The notes beneath the pieces are model-generated. The model was not told the origin of the DNA. It saw only the letters and a program-made list of their open reading frames with translations, and did no database searches. The translations under genes and the position numbers were made by a program. Positions 34,546-43,158 of a DNA stretch of 64,000 bases are shown here, one piece after another (the first letter of the stretch is position 1; each line of letters opens with the position of its first letter). The stretch covers positions 248,001 through 312,000 of the forward strand of contig NZ_JBBKAH010000002.1 in assembly GCF_037652055.1 (NCBI RefSeq), given 5' to 3'. The stretch comes from Pelagibius sp037652055 (GTDB taxonomy: Bacteria; Pseudomonadota; Alphaproteobacteria; Kiloniellales; Kiloniellaceae).

Positions 34546-35073
34546 CTAGCTGATCGTGTAGCCCCGCCCTTCCAGGCAGGCTTTCATGGCCCGGTTGTAG
34601 GTGTCGCGGCCCGAGGCGTTGGCGGGCTGGGCCTGCATCTGGGCCTGCTGCCGGCGGTAGGCTTCCTGCTGCGCGGCCTGCTGGCGGCGCTGGTCGTGCC
34701 GCCTGAAGCCGCCGAACAGCGCACCGGTCGCCGCGCCGGCCGCGGCACCCTTGCCGGCATCACCAAAGATGGCGCCGCCGACGGCACCGACAGCGGCGCC
34801 GCGCGCGGCACCACGAACCAACCCGCCTTCTGGTGCCTGGGCTGAGGGCGGCGGCGAGGCCGCGGGCTGCGGAGCCGCCGCAGCCGCGGTCGTGGGATCG
34901 AAGCCGGACTGCTGCACCGCCCAGGTGTGGCACTCATAACGGTCCTTATCCTGCTGGTCCTGGCTCTGGCCCTGGCTTGGATATACGATTAGCTGCTGCG
35001 CCAGGGCGGCATCACCCAGAAACCCGGCCAGCAAAGCGGCCATGGCCAGCGATCTCGAGAAGCGCTTTTCCAT
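34546..35073 (-). CDS. Glycine-zipper envelope protein
   Basis: 175 aa. The start at 35073 is set by AGGAGA eight bases upstream; a longer frame to 35352 is non-homologous. Signal peptide ends ALAQQ. A Gln/Asp/Lys-rich section with YECHTWAVQQSGFDP follows, then Pro/Ala linker, then a glycine-zipper helix pair (about 95-132, many GxxxG steps: GAARGAAVGAVGGAIFG) as in SlyB/Rcp-like proteins, a Gln/Arg-rich coil and CLEGRGYTIS. Likely periplasmic or membrane-inserted, function unknown. Confidence 0.82.
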   Translation of the reverse strand: MEKRFSRSLAMAALLAGFLGDAALAQQLIVYPSQGQSQDQQDKDRYECHTWAVQQSGFDPTTAAAAAPQPAASPPPSAQAPEGGLVRGAARGAAVGAVGGAIFGDAGKGAAAGAATGALFGGFRRHDQRRQQAAQQEAYRRQQAQMQAQPANASGRDTYNRAMKACLEGRGYTIS

Positions 35074-35203
35074 GCCGTCTCCTTTCCTGCCTTGCCTCCT
35101 GCCCCCCTTGGGGCGCCATTCTAACAAGCGGAGCGGCAAAGGCGCATAAGCCCAGAGGCCTACATACGAAGGGATTTCAGGCGGCGCCGGCTCGCCAAAA
35201 TCC

Positions 35204-35232
35204 TTGACCCCTTCGCGCCCCGCCCCTACTTT
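35204..35232 (+). promoter_or_regulatory. Sigma70-type promoter of the leuA leader
   Basis: TTGACC (35204-35209) and TACTTT (35227-35232) are separated by exactly 17 bp, a near-ideal housekeeping promoter. The start would fall near 35239, two to three bases before the ATG of the leader peptide at 35242. The rest of 35074-35203 shows no gene. Confidence 0.7.
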
Positions 35233-35241
35233 TCCAAGGCT

Positions 35242-35295
35242 ATGACGACCTCTTACGGACACCTGTCGCTTCGACTTATCGCCCCGGCCGCCTGA
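35242..35295 (+). CDS. Putative leuA leader peptide (attenuator)
   Basis: 17 codons: MTTSYGHLSLRLIAPAA. Leu codons lie at positions 8, 10 and 12 (CTG, CTT, CTT), followed by Ile; CTT is uncommon in the surrounding GC-rich genes. The predicted promoter places transcription start almost on the ATG, giving a nearly leaderless peptide mRNA, as known for trpL in rhizobia. Together with hairpins between here and leuA this suggests leucine-dependent ribosome attenuation. Seen: frame, codons, promoter spacing. Inferred: regulatory function. Confidence 0.55.
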   Translation: MTTSYGHLSLRLIAPAA

Positions 35296-35631
35296 ACAGC
35301 GCGCCGGGTAAAGCCGTCGTCCGACATTTTCCGGGGTCTGCAACAGACCCAAGTCCCTGAGAGAGGTTCGCTCCGATGAGCGACAGTCCGCGAAAAACCC
35401 CAGAATATTGCGCTTTCCGCCCGTCCCGGCCGTTCCATGCCTGTCTGAACCGGGCGCTGGCCCCCAATAGCCCGGGAGCCCCGCGACTTAGCGGCGGCCG
35501 CTGCGCCTTGCCGGCGCCGCAGCGGCTGTAGCCCCGCCCGCATCCCGACATTACCGAAACAAAAGGCCCGGCAGCGGGCAGAGCGCCCCGAAGAGCGGCG
35601 CCGCCCCGCCCGGCGAGAAGGAACAAAGATC
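35296..35631 (+). promoter_or_regulatory. leuA: leuA untranslated leader with candidate attenuator hairpins
   Basis: 336 bp without a supported gene. Candidate helices: CCCGGC 35283-35288 with GCCGGG 35303-35308 (overlapping the leader-peptide stop); a perfect 7-bp stem at 35334-35350 with 3-nt loop; and GCCGCTGC 35497-35504 with GCAGCGGC 35519-35526. The first overlaps ribosome footprint space, as expected for a pause-sensitive element. None has a long T-run directly after it, so the terminator is not pinned down. GAAGGA lies just before the leuA start. Confidence 0.45.
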
Positions 35632-37359
35632 ATGAGTAGCAAGCAACGGCGTGTAAATCCGGCCGAGAAGTACACCGCCTTCAAGCCCATCGACCTGCCC
35701 GACCGTCAGTGGCCCGGCCGGGTCATCACCGAGCCGCCGATCTGGTGCTCGGTCGACCTGCGCGACGGCAACCAAGCCCTGATCGAGCCAATGGACGGCG
35801 CCCGCAAGCGGCGCATGTTCAAGCTGCTGGTCGAGATGGGCTACAAGGAGATCGAGGTGGGCTTCCCCTCCGCCTCGCAGACCGATTTCGACTTCGTGCG
35901 CGAGCTCATCGAGCAGGACATGATCCCCGGTGACGTCACCATCCAGGTGTTGACCCAGTCGCGCGACCATCTGATCGACCGCACCTTCGAGGCCATCCGG
36001 GGCGCACGCCGGGTCATCGTCCACCTCTACAACTCGACCTCCACCCTGCAGCGCCGCGTCGTGTTCGGCCTGGACCGGGCGGGCATCGTCGACATCGCGG
36101 TGAAGGGCGCCCAGCGGGTGCGCGACCTGGCGGCGCAGATGGAACAGGAGAGCGATACCGAGATCGTCTACCAGTACTCGCCGGAGAGCTTCACCGGCAC
36201 CGAGATGGACTTCGCCAAGGAGATCTGCGAGGCGGTGATGGACGTCTGGCAGCCGACGCCGCAAAAGAAAACCATCCTGAACCTGCCGGCCACGGTGGAG
36301 ATGTCGACGCCGAACATCTATGCCGATCAGATCGAGTGGTTCCATCGCAACATCCGGGACCGCGAGTCCATCGTGCTGTCGCTGCATCCGCACAACGACC
36401 GCGGCACCGGCGTCGCCGCCGCCGAGCTGGGCGTCATGGCCGGCGCCGACCGCATCGAGGGCACGTTGTTCGGCAACGGCGAGCGCACCGGCAACGTCGA
36501 CCTGGTGACCCTGGGCCTCAACATGTTTACCCAGGGCATCGATCCGGGCATCGACTTCTCAGACATCGACCGCATCCGCGAGACCGCCGAATACTGCAAC
36601 CAGCTGCCGGTGCCCGAGCGCCATCCTTATGCCGGCGACCTGGTGTTCACCGCTTTCTCCGGTTCCCACCAGGACGCCATCAAGAAGGGCATGGTGGCGA
36701 TGAAACAGAGCAATTCCGGCCAGTGGGAGGTTCCCTACCTGCCGATCGACCCGCGCGATGTCGGGCGCTCCTACGAGGCCGTGGTGCGCATCAACAGCCA
36801 GTCGGGCAAGGGCGGCATCGCCTATATCCTGCAAGCCGAGTACGGCCTGGAACTGCCGAGGAAGCTGCAGGTGGCGTTCAGCCAGAAGGTGCAGCAAGAG
36901 GCCGACCGCAGCGGCAAGGAAATCACGCCGCAGCAGATCTGGAACCTCTTCGACGCGACCTACCTGGCGCCGCGCGACCCCTATGCCTTCATTGAGCACC
37001 GCTCGGTGCCCGACACCCACGCCTCTGAGATGCGGCAACTCACTGCCGTCATCGAGGAGAGCGGCTCACGCCGCGAGATCCAGGGCAGCGGCAACGGTCC
37101 CATCGCCGCTTTCGTCAACGCCCTGCGCAAGGACTGCGGCGTCGAGATCAAGGTGCATGACTATCACGAGCACGCGGTGGGGGCCGGTGCCGATGCCAAG
37201 GCGGTCGCCTACGTCGAGGCCGAGGCGGCAGACGGTGCCGTCTTCTGGGGCGTCGGCCAGCACGCCAACATCGTGGTCGCCTGCCTCAAAGCGGTGGTGA
37301 GCGCCGCCAACCAGATGGCCGCCGCCGCCGAACCGGACAGCGCCGGCAAAGCCGCGTAA
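35632..37359 (+). CDS. leuA: 2-isopropylmalate synthase, long LeuA2 type
   Basis: 575 aa, first committed enzyme of leucine synthesis, condensing acetyl-CoA with 2-oxoisovalerate. The TIM-barrel opening SVDLRDGNQAL at about 40-50 and the metal-binding HPHNDRGTGVAAAELG near residue 252 are present, as is NGERTGNVDLVTLGLNM. The C-terminal third (about 425-560) is the LeuA dimer domain that binds leucine for feedback inhibition. Length fits the actinobacterial/alphaproteobacterial LeuA2 group. It is preceded by a putative attenuator and followed by a strong terminator, so it is probably monocistronic. Confidence 0.96.
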   Translation: MSSKQRRVNPAEKYTAFKPIDLPDRQWPGRVITEPPIWCSVDLRDGNQALIEPMDGARKRRMFKLLVEMGYKEIEVGFPSASQTDFDFVRELIEQDMIPGDVTIQVLTQSRDHLIDRTFEAIRGARRVIVHLYNSTSTLQRRVVFGLDRAGIVDIAVKGAQRVRDLAAQMEQESDTEIVYQYSPESFTGTEMDFAKEICEAVMDVWQPTPQKKTILNLPATVEMSTPNIYADQIEWFHRNIRDRESIVLSLHPHNDRGTGVAAAELGVMAGADRIEGTLFGNGERTGNVDLVTLGLNMFTQGIDPGIDFSDIDRIRETAEYCNQLPVPERHPYAGDLVFTAFSGSHQDAIKKGMVAMKQSNSGQWEVPYLPIDPRDVGRSYEAVVRINSQSGKGGIAYILQAEYGLELPRKLQVAFSQKVQQEADRSGKEITPQQIWNLFDATYLAPRDPYAFIEHRSVPDTHASEMRQLTAVIEESGSRREIQGSGNGPIAAFVNALRKDCGVEIKVHDYHEHAVGAGADAKAVAYVEAEAADGAVFWGVGQHANIVVACLKAVVSAANQMAAAAEPDSAGKAA

Positions 37360-37382
37360 CCCCTTTTTGTCTGACCTCTTGC

Positions 37383-37415
37383 AGAAGGCCGGGACCGCAG
37401 GGTCCCGGCCTTCTT
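37383..37415 (+). terminator. Rho-independent terminator after leuA
   Basis: A perfect 14-bp GC-rich stem (37383-37396 with 37401-37414) with a GCAG loop, followed by a short T-rich end. It lies 23 bp after the leuA stop. The symmetrical AGAAGG/CCTTCT ends let it work in both directions. Confidence 0.88.
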
Positions 37416-37530
37416 CGTGACCTCTGTGTGGCTGCCGCAGGGCGCCGCCCACTGTTTCGCCTTAGCCGCGCCAGAACATTTGCCGGCATACTGTCTTTGG
37501 GTGGTGAATCTCCTGTGAGAGGTGCCCTTC

Positions 37531-38010
37531 ATGACCGCCGGCCGACTTCTGCGCCTGGCCACAGCAAGCGAATGCGGCAGCCTTTCGGCTCTGGCCCTGC
37601 GATCCAAAGCCTATTGGGGCTACGATCCCCTCTTCCTGCAGGCCTGTCGCGAGGAGCTCACCGTCGATCCCAAGGCCGCCACCGCCGGGCGCGTGGTGGT
37701 GCTGGTGGAGGAAGAGACCACCCTCGGCTTCTACGCCCTCTCCCCCGGCGAGCGGCGCGAGGAGGCGGAGATCAGCCTGCTGTTCGTCGAGCCGGCCGTC
37801 ATCGGCCACGGCATCGGCAGAGCCCTCTGGGAGCACGCCGTCGCCAAGGCACGCGCTCAGGGCCTGAAGCGTCTGAAAGTACTGAGCGATCCTTTCGCAC
37901 TGGGGTTCTACCGCGCCGTCGGCGCCACCCTCTCCGGCAAGATCCGCTCCGCCGTGCGCGCGCCCGACGGCAGCGAACGCTGCCTGCCGGTGCTGCATTT
38001 CGAGCTCTAA
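37531..38010 (+). CDS. GNAT family acetyltransferase
   Basis: 159 aa. Core acetyl-CoA motif VIGHGIGRALWEHAVAKA (Gly-His-Gly-Ile-Gly) near residue 88 and the following KRLKVLSDPFALGFYRAVGA strand-helix, typical of small GNATs. The start at 37531 has GAGAGG eight bases upstream; a GTG nine bases earlier lacks it. Substrate unknown. It precedes tldE by 60 bp on the same strand. Confidence 0.88.
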   Translation: MTAGRLLRLATASECGSLSALALRSKAYWGYDPLFLQACREELTVDPKAATAGRVVVLVEEETTLGFYALSPGERREEAEISLLFVEPAVIGHGIGRALWEHAVAKARAQGLKRLKVLSDPFALGFYRAVGATLSGKIRSAVRAPDGSERCLPVLHFEL

Positions 38011-38070
38011 GCCCCTATATTCCCTGCAGCAGCACGCCCGCCCCTTCCCTCCCCGCACCAGAGAGGCCTT

Positions 38071-39414
38071 ATGACCGCAACGGATGATCCGCTTTCCCTC
38101 TTGGGCGATCTCATCGCCAAAGCCAAGAAGGCCGGCGCAGAGGCCGCCGATGCCGTGCATTTCAGTTCCATCGGCCTGTCCCACGCCCAGCGCCTTGGCC
38201 AGCCGGAGCGCCTGGAGCGCGAGGAAAGCCACGACATCGGCCTCCGCGTCATGCTGGGCCGGCGCCAGGCCATCGTGTCCTCCACCGACACGGCCGCCGA
38301 CAGCCTGGACGAGCTGGTCGAGCGTGCGCTGGCCATGGCCAAGGTGGTGCCGGATGACCCCTATTGTGGGCTCGCCGCGCCGGACGAACTGGCCAAGACG
38401 GTGCCCGACATCGACATCCTGGACAGCGACGAGCCGGCGCCCGAAGTGCTGATCGAGCGCGCCCGCGTCTGCGAAGAGGCCGCCCGCGCCGTCTCCGGCG
38501 TCACCAACTCCGAAGGCGCCGAGGCGAGCTGGAGCCGCGTCGAGATCGCGCTGGTGACCTCCAACGGCTTCGCGCAAGGCTACGCCCGCTCAGGCCACTC
38601 GGTCGGCGTCTCGGTGATCGCCGGCGAAGGCCTGGGCATGGAGAGCGACTACGAGTTCGCCTCCGCCGTCTATGGCCGGGAGCTGGACGATCCCGCCAAA
38701 GTCGGCCGGCGCGCCGGCGAACGGGCGGTGAAGCGCCTGGGCGCCAAGAAGCCGCCGACCCGGCGGCTGCCGGTGGTCTACGACCCCAGGGTTTCCAACA
38801 GTATGCTGCGCCACCTGGCCGGCGCCATCTCCGGCCCCTCGATCGCGCGCGGCACCTCGTTCCTGAAGGACAAGCTGGACCAGCAGATCTTCGCCCCGGG
38901 GATCACCGTGGTCGACGACCCGCACCGGCCGCACGGCCTTGCTTCCAAGCCCTTCGACGGCGAAGGGCTGGCCAACCGGCGCATGAACATCGTCGAGCAG
39001 GGGCGCCTCACCACCTGGATCCTGGACCTGAGTTCGGCGCGCCAGCTGGGCCTGACATCCACCGGCCATGCGGCGCGCGGCACCTCCAGCCCGCCCTCAC
39101 CCTCGACCTCCAACCTCTACATGGAGCCGGGGACTCTCACGCCCGAGCAACTGATCGGCGAGATCGACGAGGGCTTCTATATCACCGGGATGATGGGCAT
39201 GGGCATCAACGGCGTCACCGGCGACTATTCGCGTGGCGCCTCGGGCTTCCGCATCGAAAAGGGCGAACTGACCGTGCCGATCAGCGAAGCCACCGTCGCC
39301 GGCAACCTGAAGGAAATGTTCCTGAAGCTGACCCCGGCCAACGACCTGGTGTTCAAGTACGCGGTGAACGCGCCGACCCTGCGCATCGACGGCATGATGC
39401 TGGCCGGGAACTAA
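38071..39414 (+). CDS. pmbA: TldE/PmbA, non-catalytic partner of TldD
   Basis: 447 aa. TldE homologue lacking the HExxxH zinc motif, as expected: the corresponding region reads LSSARQLGLTSTGHAARG. Family segments include HDIGLRVMLGRRQAIVSSTD near residue 50, VVYDPRVSNSMLRHLAGAIS near 240 and FYITGMMGMGINGVTGDYSRG near 370. It forms the heterodimer with TldD, which is encoded 17 kb upstream on the same strand rather than adjacent. RBS GAGAGG lies upstream of the ATG. Confidence 0.95.
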   Translation: MTATDDPLSLLGDLIAKAKKAGAEAADAVHFSSIGLSHAQRLGQPERLEREESHDIGLRVMLGRRQAIVSSTDTAADSLDELVERALAMAKVVPDDPYCGLAAPDELAKTVPDIDILDSDEPAPEVLIERARVCEEAARAVSGVTNSEGAEASWSRVEIALVTSNGFAQGYARSGHSVGVSVIAGEGLGMESDYEFASAVYGRELDDPAKVGRRAGERAVKRLGAKKPPTRRLPVVYDPRVSNSMLRHLAGAISGPSIARGTSFLKDKLDQQIFAPGITVVDDPHRPHGLASKPFDGEGLANRRMNIVEQGRLTTWILDLSSARQLGLTSTGHAARGTSSPPSPSTSNLYMEPGTLTPEQLIGEIDEGFYITGMMGMGINGVTGDYSRGASGFRIEKGELTVPISEATVAGNLKEMFLKLTPANDLVFKYAVNAPTLRIDGMMLAGN

Positions 39415-39430
39415 GCCGTCCTATTTCCGG

Positions 39431-40090
39431 CTAGTCCCGGTCGGGGGCGCCGAGGGGGAACAGCGGCCGGAAGGGCCGCGCCTCGTCGACGGCTCTGGCG
39501 AAGGACGGCCGGGCGAGCAAACGCCGGCGATAGGCCCGCACCGACGCGAAGTCTTCGCCGATGGGATGCACCCAGTCGGCATAGAACAGCGCCGGCGCCG
39601 CCGCGCAGTCGGCCAGGCTGAAGTCGCCGCCGGCCCCCCAGTCGCGCGCCGCCATGACGCCGTCGAGCCAGCGATAGGCCGTATCCAGCATCGCCCTGGC
39701 TTCCCCGACCCCGTAGGGATCGCGGCTCGCCTCCGGGCGCAGGCTGTCGCCCACCACTTTCTGCATCGGCGTCATCACGTAGATGTCGAAGAAGCGGTCC
39801 ATCTTGCGTGCCTCCAGGGCCGCCGCCGGATCCTCGGGCAACAGGCGCCGCGGCCCCGGCCGCTTCAGCATGAGATGCTCGATGATGATGCTGCTTTCGA
39901 TCACCGTCTCGCCGCCGTCGACCAGCACGGGAAAGCGCTTCATGGGCCAGAGAGCCGCAAGCTCGGCTCCCGCCGCCGGGTCGTCCGGGCCGAGTATCCG
40001 GTAATCGAAGGGCGTCTCGTTCTCATAGAGGGCGATGAGCACCTTCTGGCAGTAAGACGAGAAGGGATGGGCATAGAGGACCGGCGGCAT
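39431..40090 (-). CDS. Glutathione S-transferase family protein
   Basis: 219 aa. N-terminal thioredoxin-like domain (YAHPFSSYCQKVLIALYENE) with the glutathione-binding turn near FPVLVDGGETVIESSIIIEH (cis-Pro and Glu-Ser), then an all-helical C-terminal domain (about 85-219). The catalytic residue of this class is probably the Ser or Cys in the SSYCQ segment. Class and substrate cannot be assigned. It is convergent with tldE. Glutathione supply is consistent with gshA at 22.7 kb. Confidence 0.92.
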   Translation of the reverse strand: MPPVLYAHPFSSYCQKVLIALYENETPFDYRILGPDDPAAGAELAALWPMKRFPVLVDGGETVIESSIIIEHLMLKRPGPRRLLPEDPAAALEARKMDRFFDIYVMTPMQKVVGDSLRPEASRDPYGVGEARAMLDTAYRWLDGVMAARDWGAGGDFSLADCAAAPALFYADWVHPIGEDFASVRAYRRRLLARPSFARAVDEARPFRPLFPLGAPDRD

Positions 40091-40182
40091 CGGCTTCGTC
40101 CCGGCTGCTGTTCAGAAGCCTCTTTCTACCGATTCTGCTTTTATTTTGCAACCAGTTGCGAGGCCGGTCGCCGCCGGCCGGA

Positions 40183-41133
40183 TCAGCCAGCCGTGACCAT
40201 TCGCAGGGCGTCGGGCAGCGCGAAGATGCGCACCGGCAGCTGGGCGATGATGTCGCCGTCGGCCTGCAGCGGCGCGGCGGGATCACCCTCGATGTGGATG
40301 TCGCGGCCGGTGACGATGCGGAAGGTGTCGTCCTGGCGCAGCCGGCCGCACTGCAGCGCCATGGCGTAGCGCAGGATGTGGCAGGTGTCGCCATGACGAA
40401 ACAGGCAGACGTGCAGCAGCGGATCAGCCAGCCGCGCCTCCGGCGCCAGCAGATAGCGTCCCCCATAGAAGCGCGCATTGCTGACCACCACGGAGGCCGC
40501 CTCGTAGATCCGGCCGTCGATCGTCACCTTCAGCGGCGGCGGCTTTTCCCGGCTCATCTGATAAAGCCCCTGCAGGACATAGGCGCCCTTGCCGATGAGG
40601 CGCTTCACGCGCAGGTCGATGCCGGCCACCACGCGGGCGTCGAAGCCGGCCCCGGCCATGAGGGAGAAGGCGCGGCCCTCGCCGTTGGCGGCCTCGGCAC
40701 GGCCCAGGGAGACCGGCAGTGCCGGCCCCTCGGCAATCACCCGGGCGATCTGCGCCGGATCGAGGTCGAGCCCCAGCTCGGCGGCCAGCACGTTGGCGGT
40801 GCCGAGCGGCAGCACGGCCAGGGGTGGCGCCGCCTCGCCCTCCTCTCTGTTGAGGGTGATCAGGCCGTTGACCACCTCGTTGATGGTGCCGTCGCCGCCG
40901 GCGGCGACCACCAGGTCGTGGGCGGCCGGATCCGCCGTCCGCGCGAAGACCGCCGCGTCGCCCGCCGCCGTGGTGGGGCGCACGTCCATCTGACAGCCGC
41001 GGTCGGCGAGCCCCGCCAGCACGGCTTCGAAGCGCCGGCGGCGGCGGCCTCCGGCGGTCGGGTTGTAGATCACCAACAGACGCCGCGGGGCGCCGGGCCT
41101 GAGCTGCGAATCGGGCATGGTGGCCGCGATCAT
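40183..41133 (-). CDS. Diacylglycerol kinase-like lipid kinase (YegS/LCB5 type)
   Basis: 316 aa. The nucleotide-binding NPTAGGRRRRRFEAVL near residue 25 and the GGDGTINEVVNGL motif near residue 80 are diagnostic; the C-terminal part is beta-rich with the conserved YGGRYLLAPEARL segment. These cytosolic kinases phosphorylate diacylglycerol, phosphatidylglycerol or sphingoid bases. The precise lipid is unknown. Divergent from the lipid A exporter gene, 89 bp apart. Confidence 0.92.
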   Translation of the reverse strand: MIAATMPDSQLRPGAPRRLLVIYNPTAGGRRRRRFEAVLAGLADRGCQMDVRPTTAAGDAAVFARTADPAAHDLVVAAGGDGTINEVVNGLITLNREEGEAAPPLAVLPLGTANVLAAELGLDLDPAQIARVIAEGPALPVSLGRAEAANGEGRAFSLMAGAGFDARVVAGIDLRVKRLIGKGAYVLQGLYQMSREKPPPLKVTIDGRIYEAASVVVSNARFYGGRYLLAPEARLADPLLHVCLFRHGDTCHILRYAMALQCGRLRQDDTFRIVTGRDIHIEGDPAAPLQADGDIIAQLPVRIFALPDALRMVTAG

Positions 41134-41222
41134 AAGGCTTCAGGCGTTAAAATCCATGACCACGTTGCCCTGGAAGCCCCGGAAAAGGCGGCTTTTGGCC
41201 GCGTGACGCCCAAGCAGGCTGC

Positions 41223-43133
41223 ATGGTAAACTGCGGTCTTCATCAACGGCTGACGGCGCCTCTTAAAGGGCCCCCGGACGATTTGTCGGACAAACCCCAC
41301 ATTTCCAAAGAGCCCCGCGCTTCCAAACAGAAAGTCGATCTGCGCGACGAGCACACAAAGGTGCTGGTCCGCCGCCTTGTGCGCGACTACGTCGCCCGGC
41401 ACAAGGGCCGCATCGCCCTCGCCCTCTTGGGCATGGGCATCGTCGCCGGCACCACCGCGGCCTTCACCCAGCTGATCAAGCCGGTGGTGAACGAGATCTT
41501 CATCAACAAAGAATCCACGCTGCTCTATCCCATCGCGCTGGCCACCATTGCCGTCTTCACGCTGCGCGGCTTTGCCGCGTACAGCCAGGCGGTGCTGATG
41601 AGCTATGTCGGCCACCGCGTCGTCGCCAGGATCCAGCAGCAGCTGTTCGACAAGCTGGTCGGCGCCGACCTGGCGTTCTTCCACCACAACGCGCCGGGCA
41701 CACTGATCTCTCACTTCATCAACGACGTGAACCTGCTGCGCAACATGGCCTCCAACACCCTGACGGCCATCGGTAAGGACAGCCTGACGGCGATCTTCCT
41801 GATCGGCGTCATGTTCGCGGAGGACTGGCTGCTGGCGCTGATCACCACGGTGATCCTGCCGCTGGCGATCCTGCCGTCGGTGCGCATCGGGCGATCCATG
41901 CGCAAGGTCTCCGGCAAGAACCAGGTGCAGGTCGGGCGCCTCACCACGCTGTTGGACGAGGCTTTCCAGGGTATCCGCCACGTGAAGGCCTACGTCATGG
42001 AGCGCTATGAATCGAAGCGCGCCGACGATGCCATCGAGGAAGTCTTTCGACTCAATCAGAAATCGGCGCGGGTCAGCAACATCATCCATCCGGTGATGGA
42101 GGCGCTCGGCGGCTTCGCCATCGCGGCGGTCATCCTCTACGGCGGCAGCGAAGTGATCAGCGGCGACCGCGACGCAGGCTCGCTCTTCACTTTCATTTTC
42201 GCGCTGCTGCTCGCCTACGAACCCTTGAAGCGACTGAGCAAGCTGAACGCCATGCTGCAGAACGGCCTCGCCGCCGCGCAGCGTGTTTTCGCGCTGCTCG
42301 ACCTGCCGCCGCAGATCGTTGACGCGCCTGACGCCAAGCCGCTGAAAATAGAGGTCGGCGAGGTACGCTTTTCCGGCGTGCATTTCTCTTACGATGGCGC
42401 CAAGGCAGCGCTGCACGGCATCAGCCTGGAGGCGCCCGGCGGCAAGACGGTGGCGCTGGTCGGCCCCTCCGGCGCCGGCAAGTCGACCATCCTGAACCTC
42501 ATCCCGCGCTTCTACGACCCGGAGCAGGGCCGCGTCACCATCGACGGCCAGGATCTGCGCCACGTCACGCTCGACTCGCTGCGCCATGCCATCGCCCTGG
42601 TCAGCCAGGAGATCCTGCTGTTCGACGACACGGTGCGCGCCAACATCGCCTACGGCCGCCCCGGCGCCAGCGACGCAGCCATCGAAGAGGCGGCGCGCAT
42701 GGCCGGTGCACATGATTTCATCTCCGGCTTCGCCGAGGGCTACGAAACCCAGGTCGGCCCGCGCGGTTCGAACCTCTCCGGCGGTCAGCGCCAGCGCATC
42801 GCCATCGCGCGGGCGATGCTGAAGGACGCGCCGATCCTGCTGCTCGACGAGGCGACCTCGGCCCTCGACAGCGAGTCCGAACGCCACGTGCAGCGGGCCC
42901 TCAATCAGCTGATGAGCGGACGCACAACCTTCGTCATCGCCCACCGCCTCTCGACCGTGGTCGACGCCGACCTCATCTATGTCATCGAGGACGGCCGGAT
43001 CATCGAGCGCGGCAGCCATACCGAACTGCTGGCGCGCGGCGGCCACTACGCGCGGCTCTATGCCCTGCAGTTCGCCGAGCAGGAGGACGGCGCCTCTAAA
43101 GAGCCTGCCAAAGACCTCCGCATCCAGGCCTAA
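41223..43133 (+). CDS. msbA: Lipid A/phospholipid flippase-type ABC transporter (MsbA-like)
   Basis: 636 aa half-transporter. The N-terminal membrane domain has six helices (about 55-340) and the C-terminal ATPase carries Walker A (GPSGAGKST, about residue 414), signature LSGGQRQR (about 518) and Walker B PILLLDEATSALDSES (about 536). First gene of a cassette with DUF374, lpxK and an LpxL-like acyltransferase, supporting export of lipid A core; start at 41223 gives the longest family-consistent N-terminus. The first ~40 residues are basic and not conserved. Confidence 0.92.
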   Translation: MVNCGLHQRLTAPLKGPPDDLSDKPHISKEPRASKQKVDLRDEHTKVLVRRLVRDYVARHKGRIALALLGMGIVAGTTAAFTQLIKPVVNEIFINKESTLLYPIALATIAVFTLRGFAAYSQAVLMSYVGHRVVARIQQQLFDKLVGADLAFFHHNAPGTLISHFINDVNLLRNMASNTLTAIGKDSLTAIFLIGVMFAEDWLLALITTVILPLAILPSVRIGRSMRKVSGKNQVQVGRLTTLLDEAFQGIRHVKAYVMERYESKRADDAIEEVFRLNQKSARVSNIIHPVMEALGGFAIAAVILYGGSEVISGDRDAGSLFTFIFALLLAYEPLKRLSKLNAMLQNGLAAAQRVFALLDLPPQIVDAPDAKPLKIEVGEVRFSGVHFSYDGAKAALHGISLEAPGGKTVALVGPSGAGKSTILNLIPRFYDPEQGRVTIDGQDLRHVTLDSLRHAIALVSQEILLFDDTVRANIAYGRPGASDAAIEEAARMAGAHDFISGFAEGYETQVGPRGSNLSGGQRQRIAIARAMLKDAPILLLDEATSALDSESERHVQRALNQLMSGRTTFVIAHRLSTVVDADLIYVIEDGRIIERGSHTELLARGGHYARLYALQFAEQEDGASKEPAKDLRIQA

Positions 43134-43158
43134 GCGGCCGCAGCGGTCTTCCACGCAG

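Noticed and set aside
35497..35526. Hairpin upstream of leuA as a finished terminator
   Set aside because: No U-tract follows; kept only as a candidate attenuator element.
37441..38100. Arg-rich plus-strand frame at 37428-38087 overlapping the GNAT
   Set aside because: Low-complexity Arg/Gly shadow frame of the GNAT gene; no RBS or homology.
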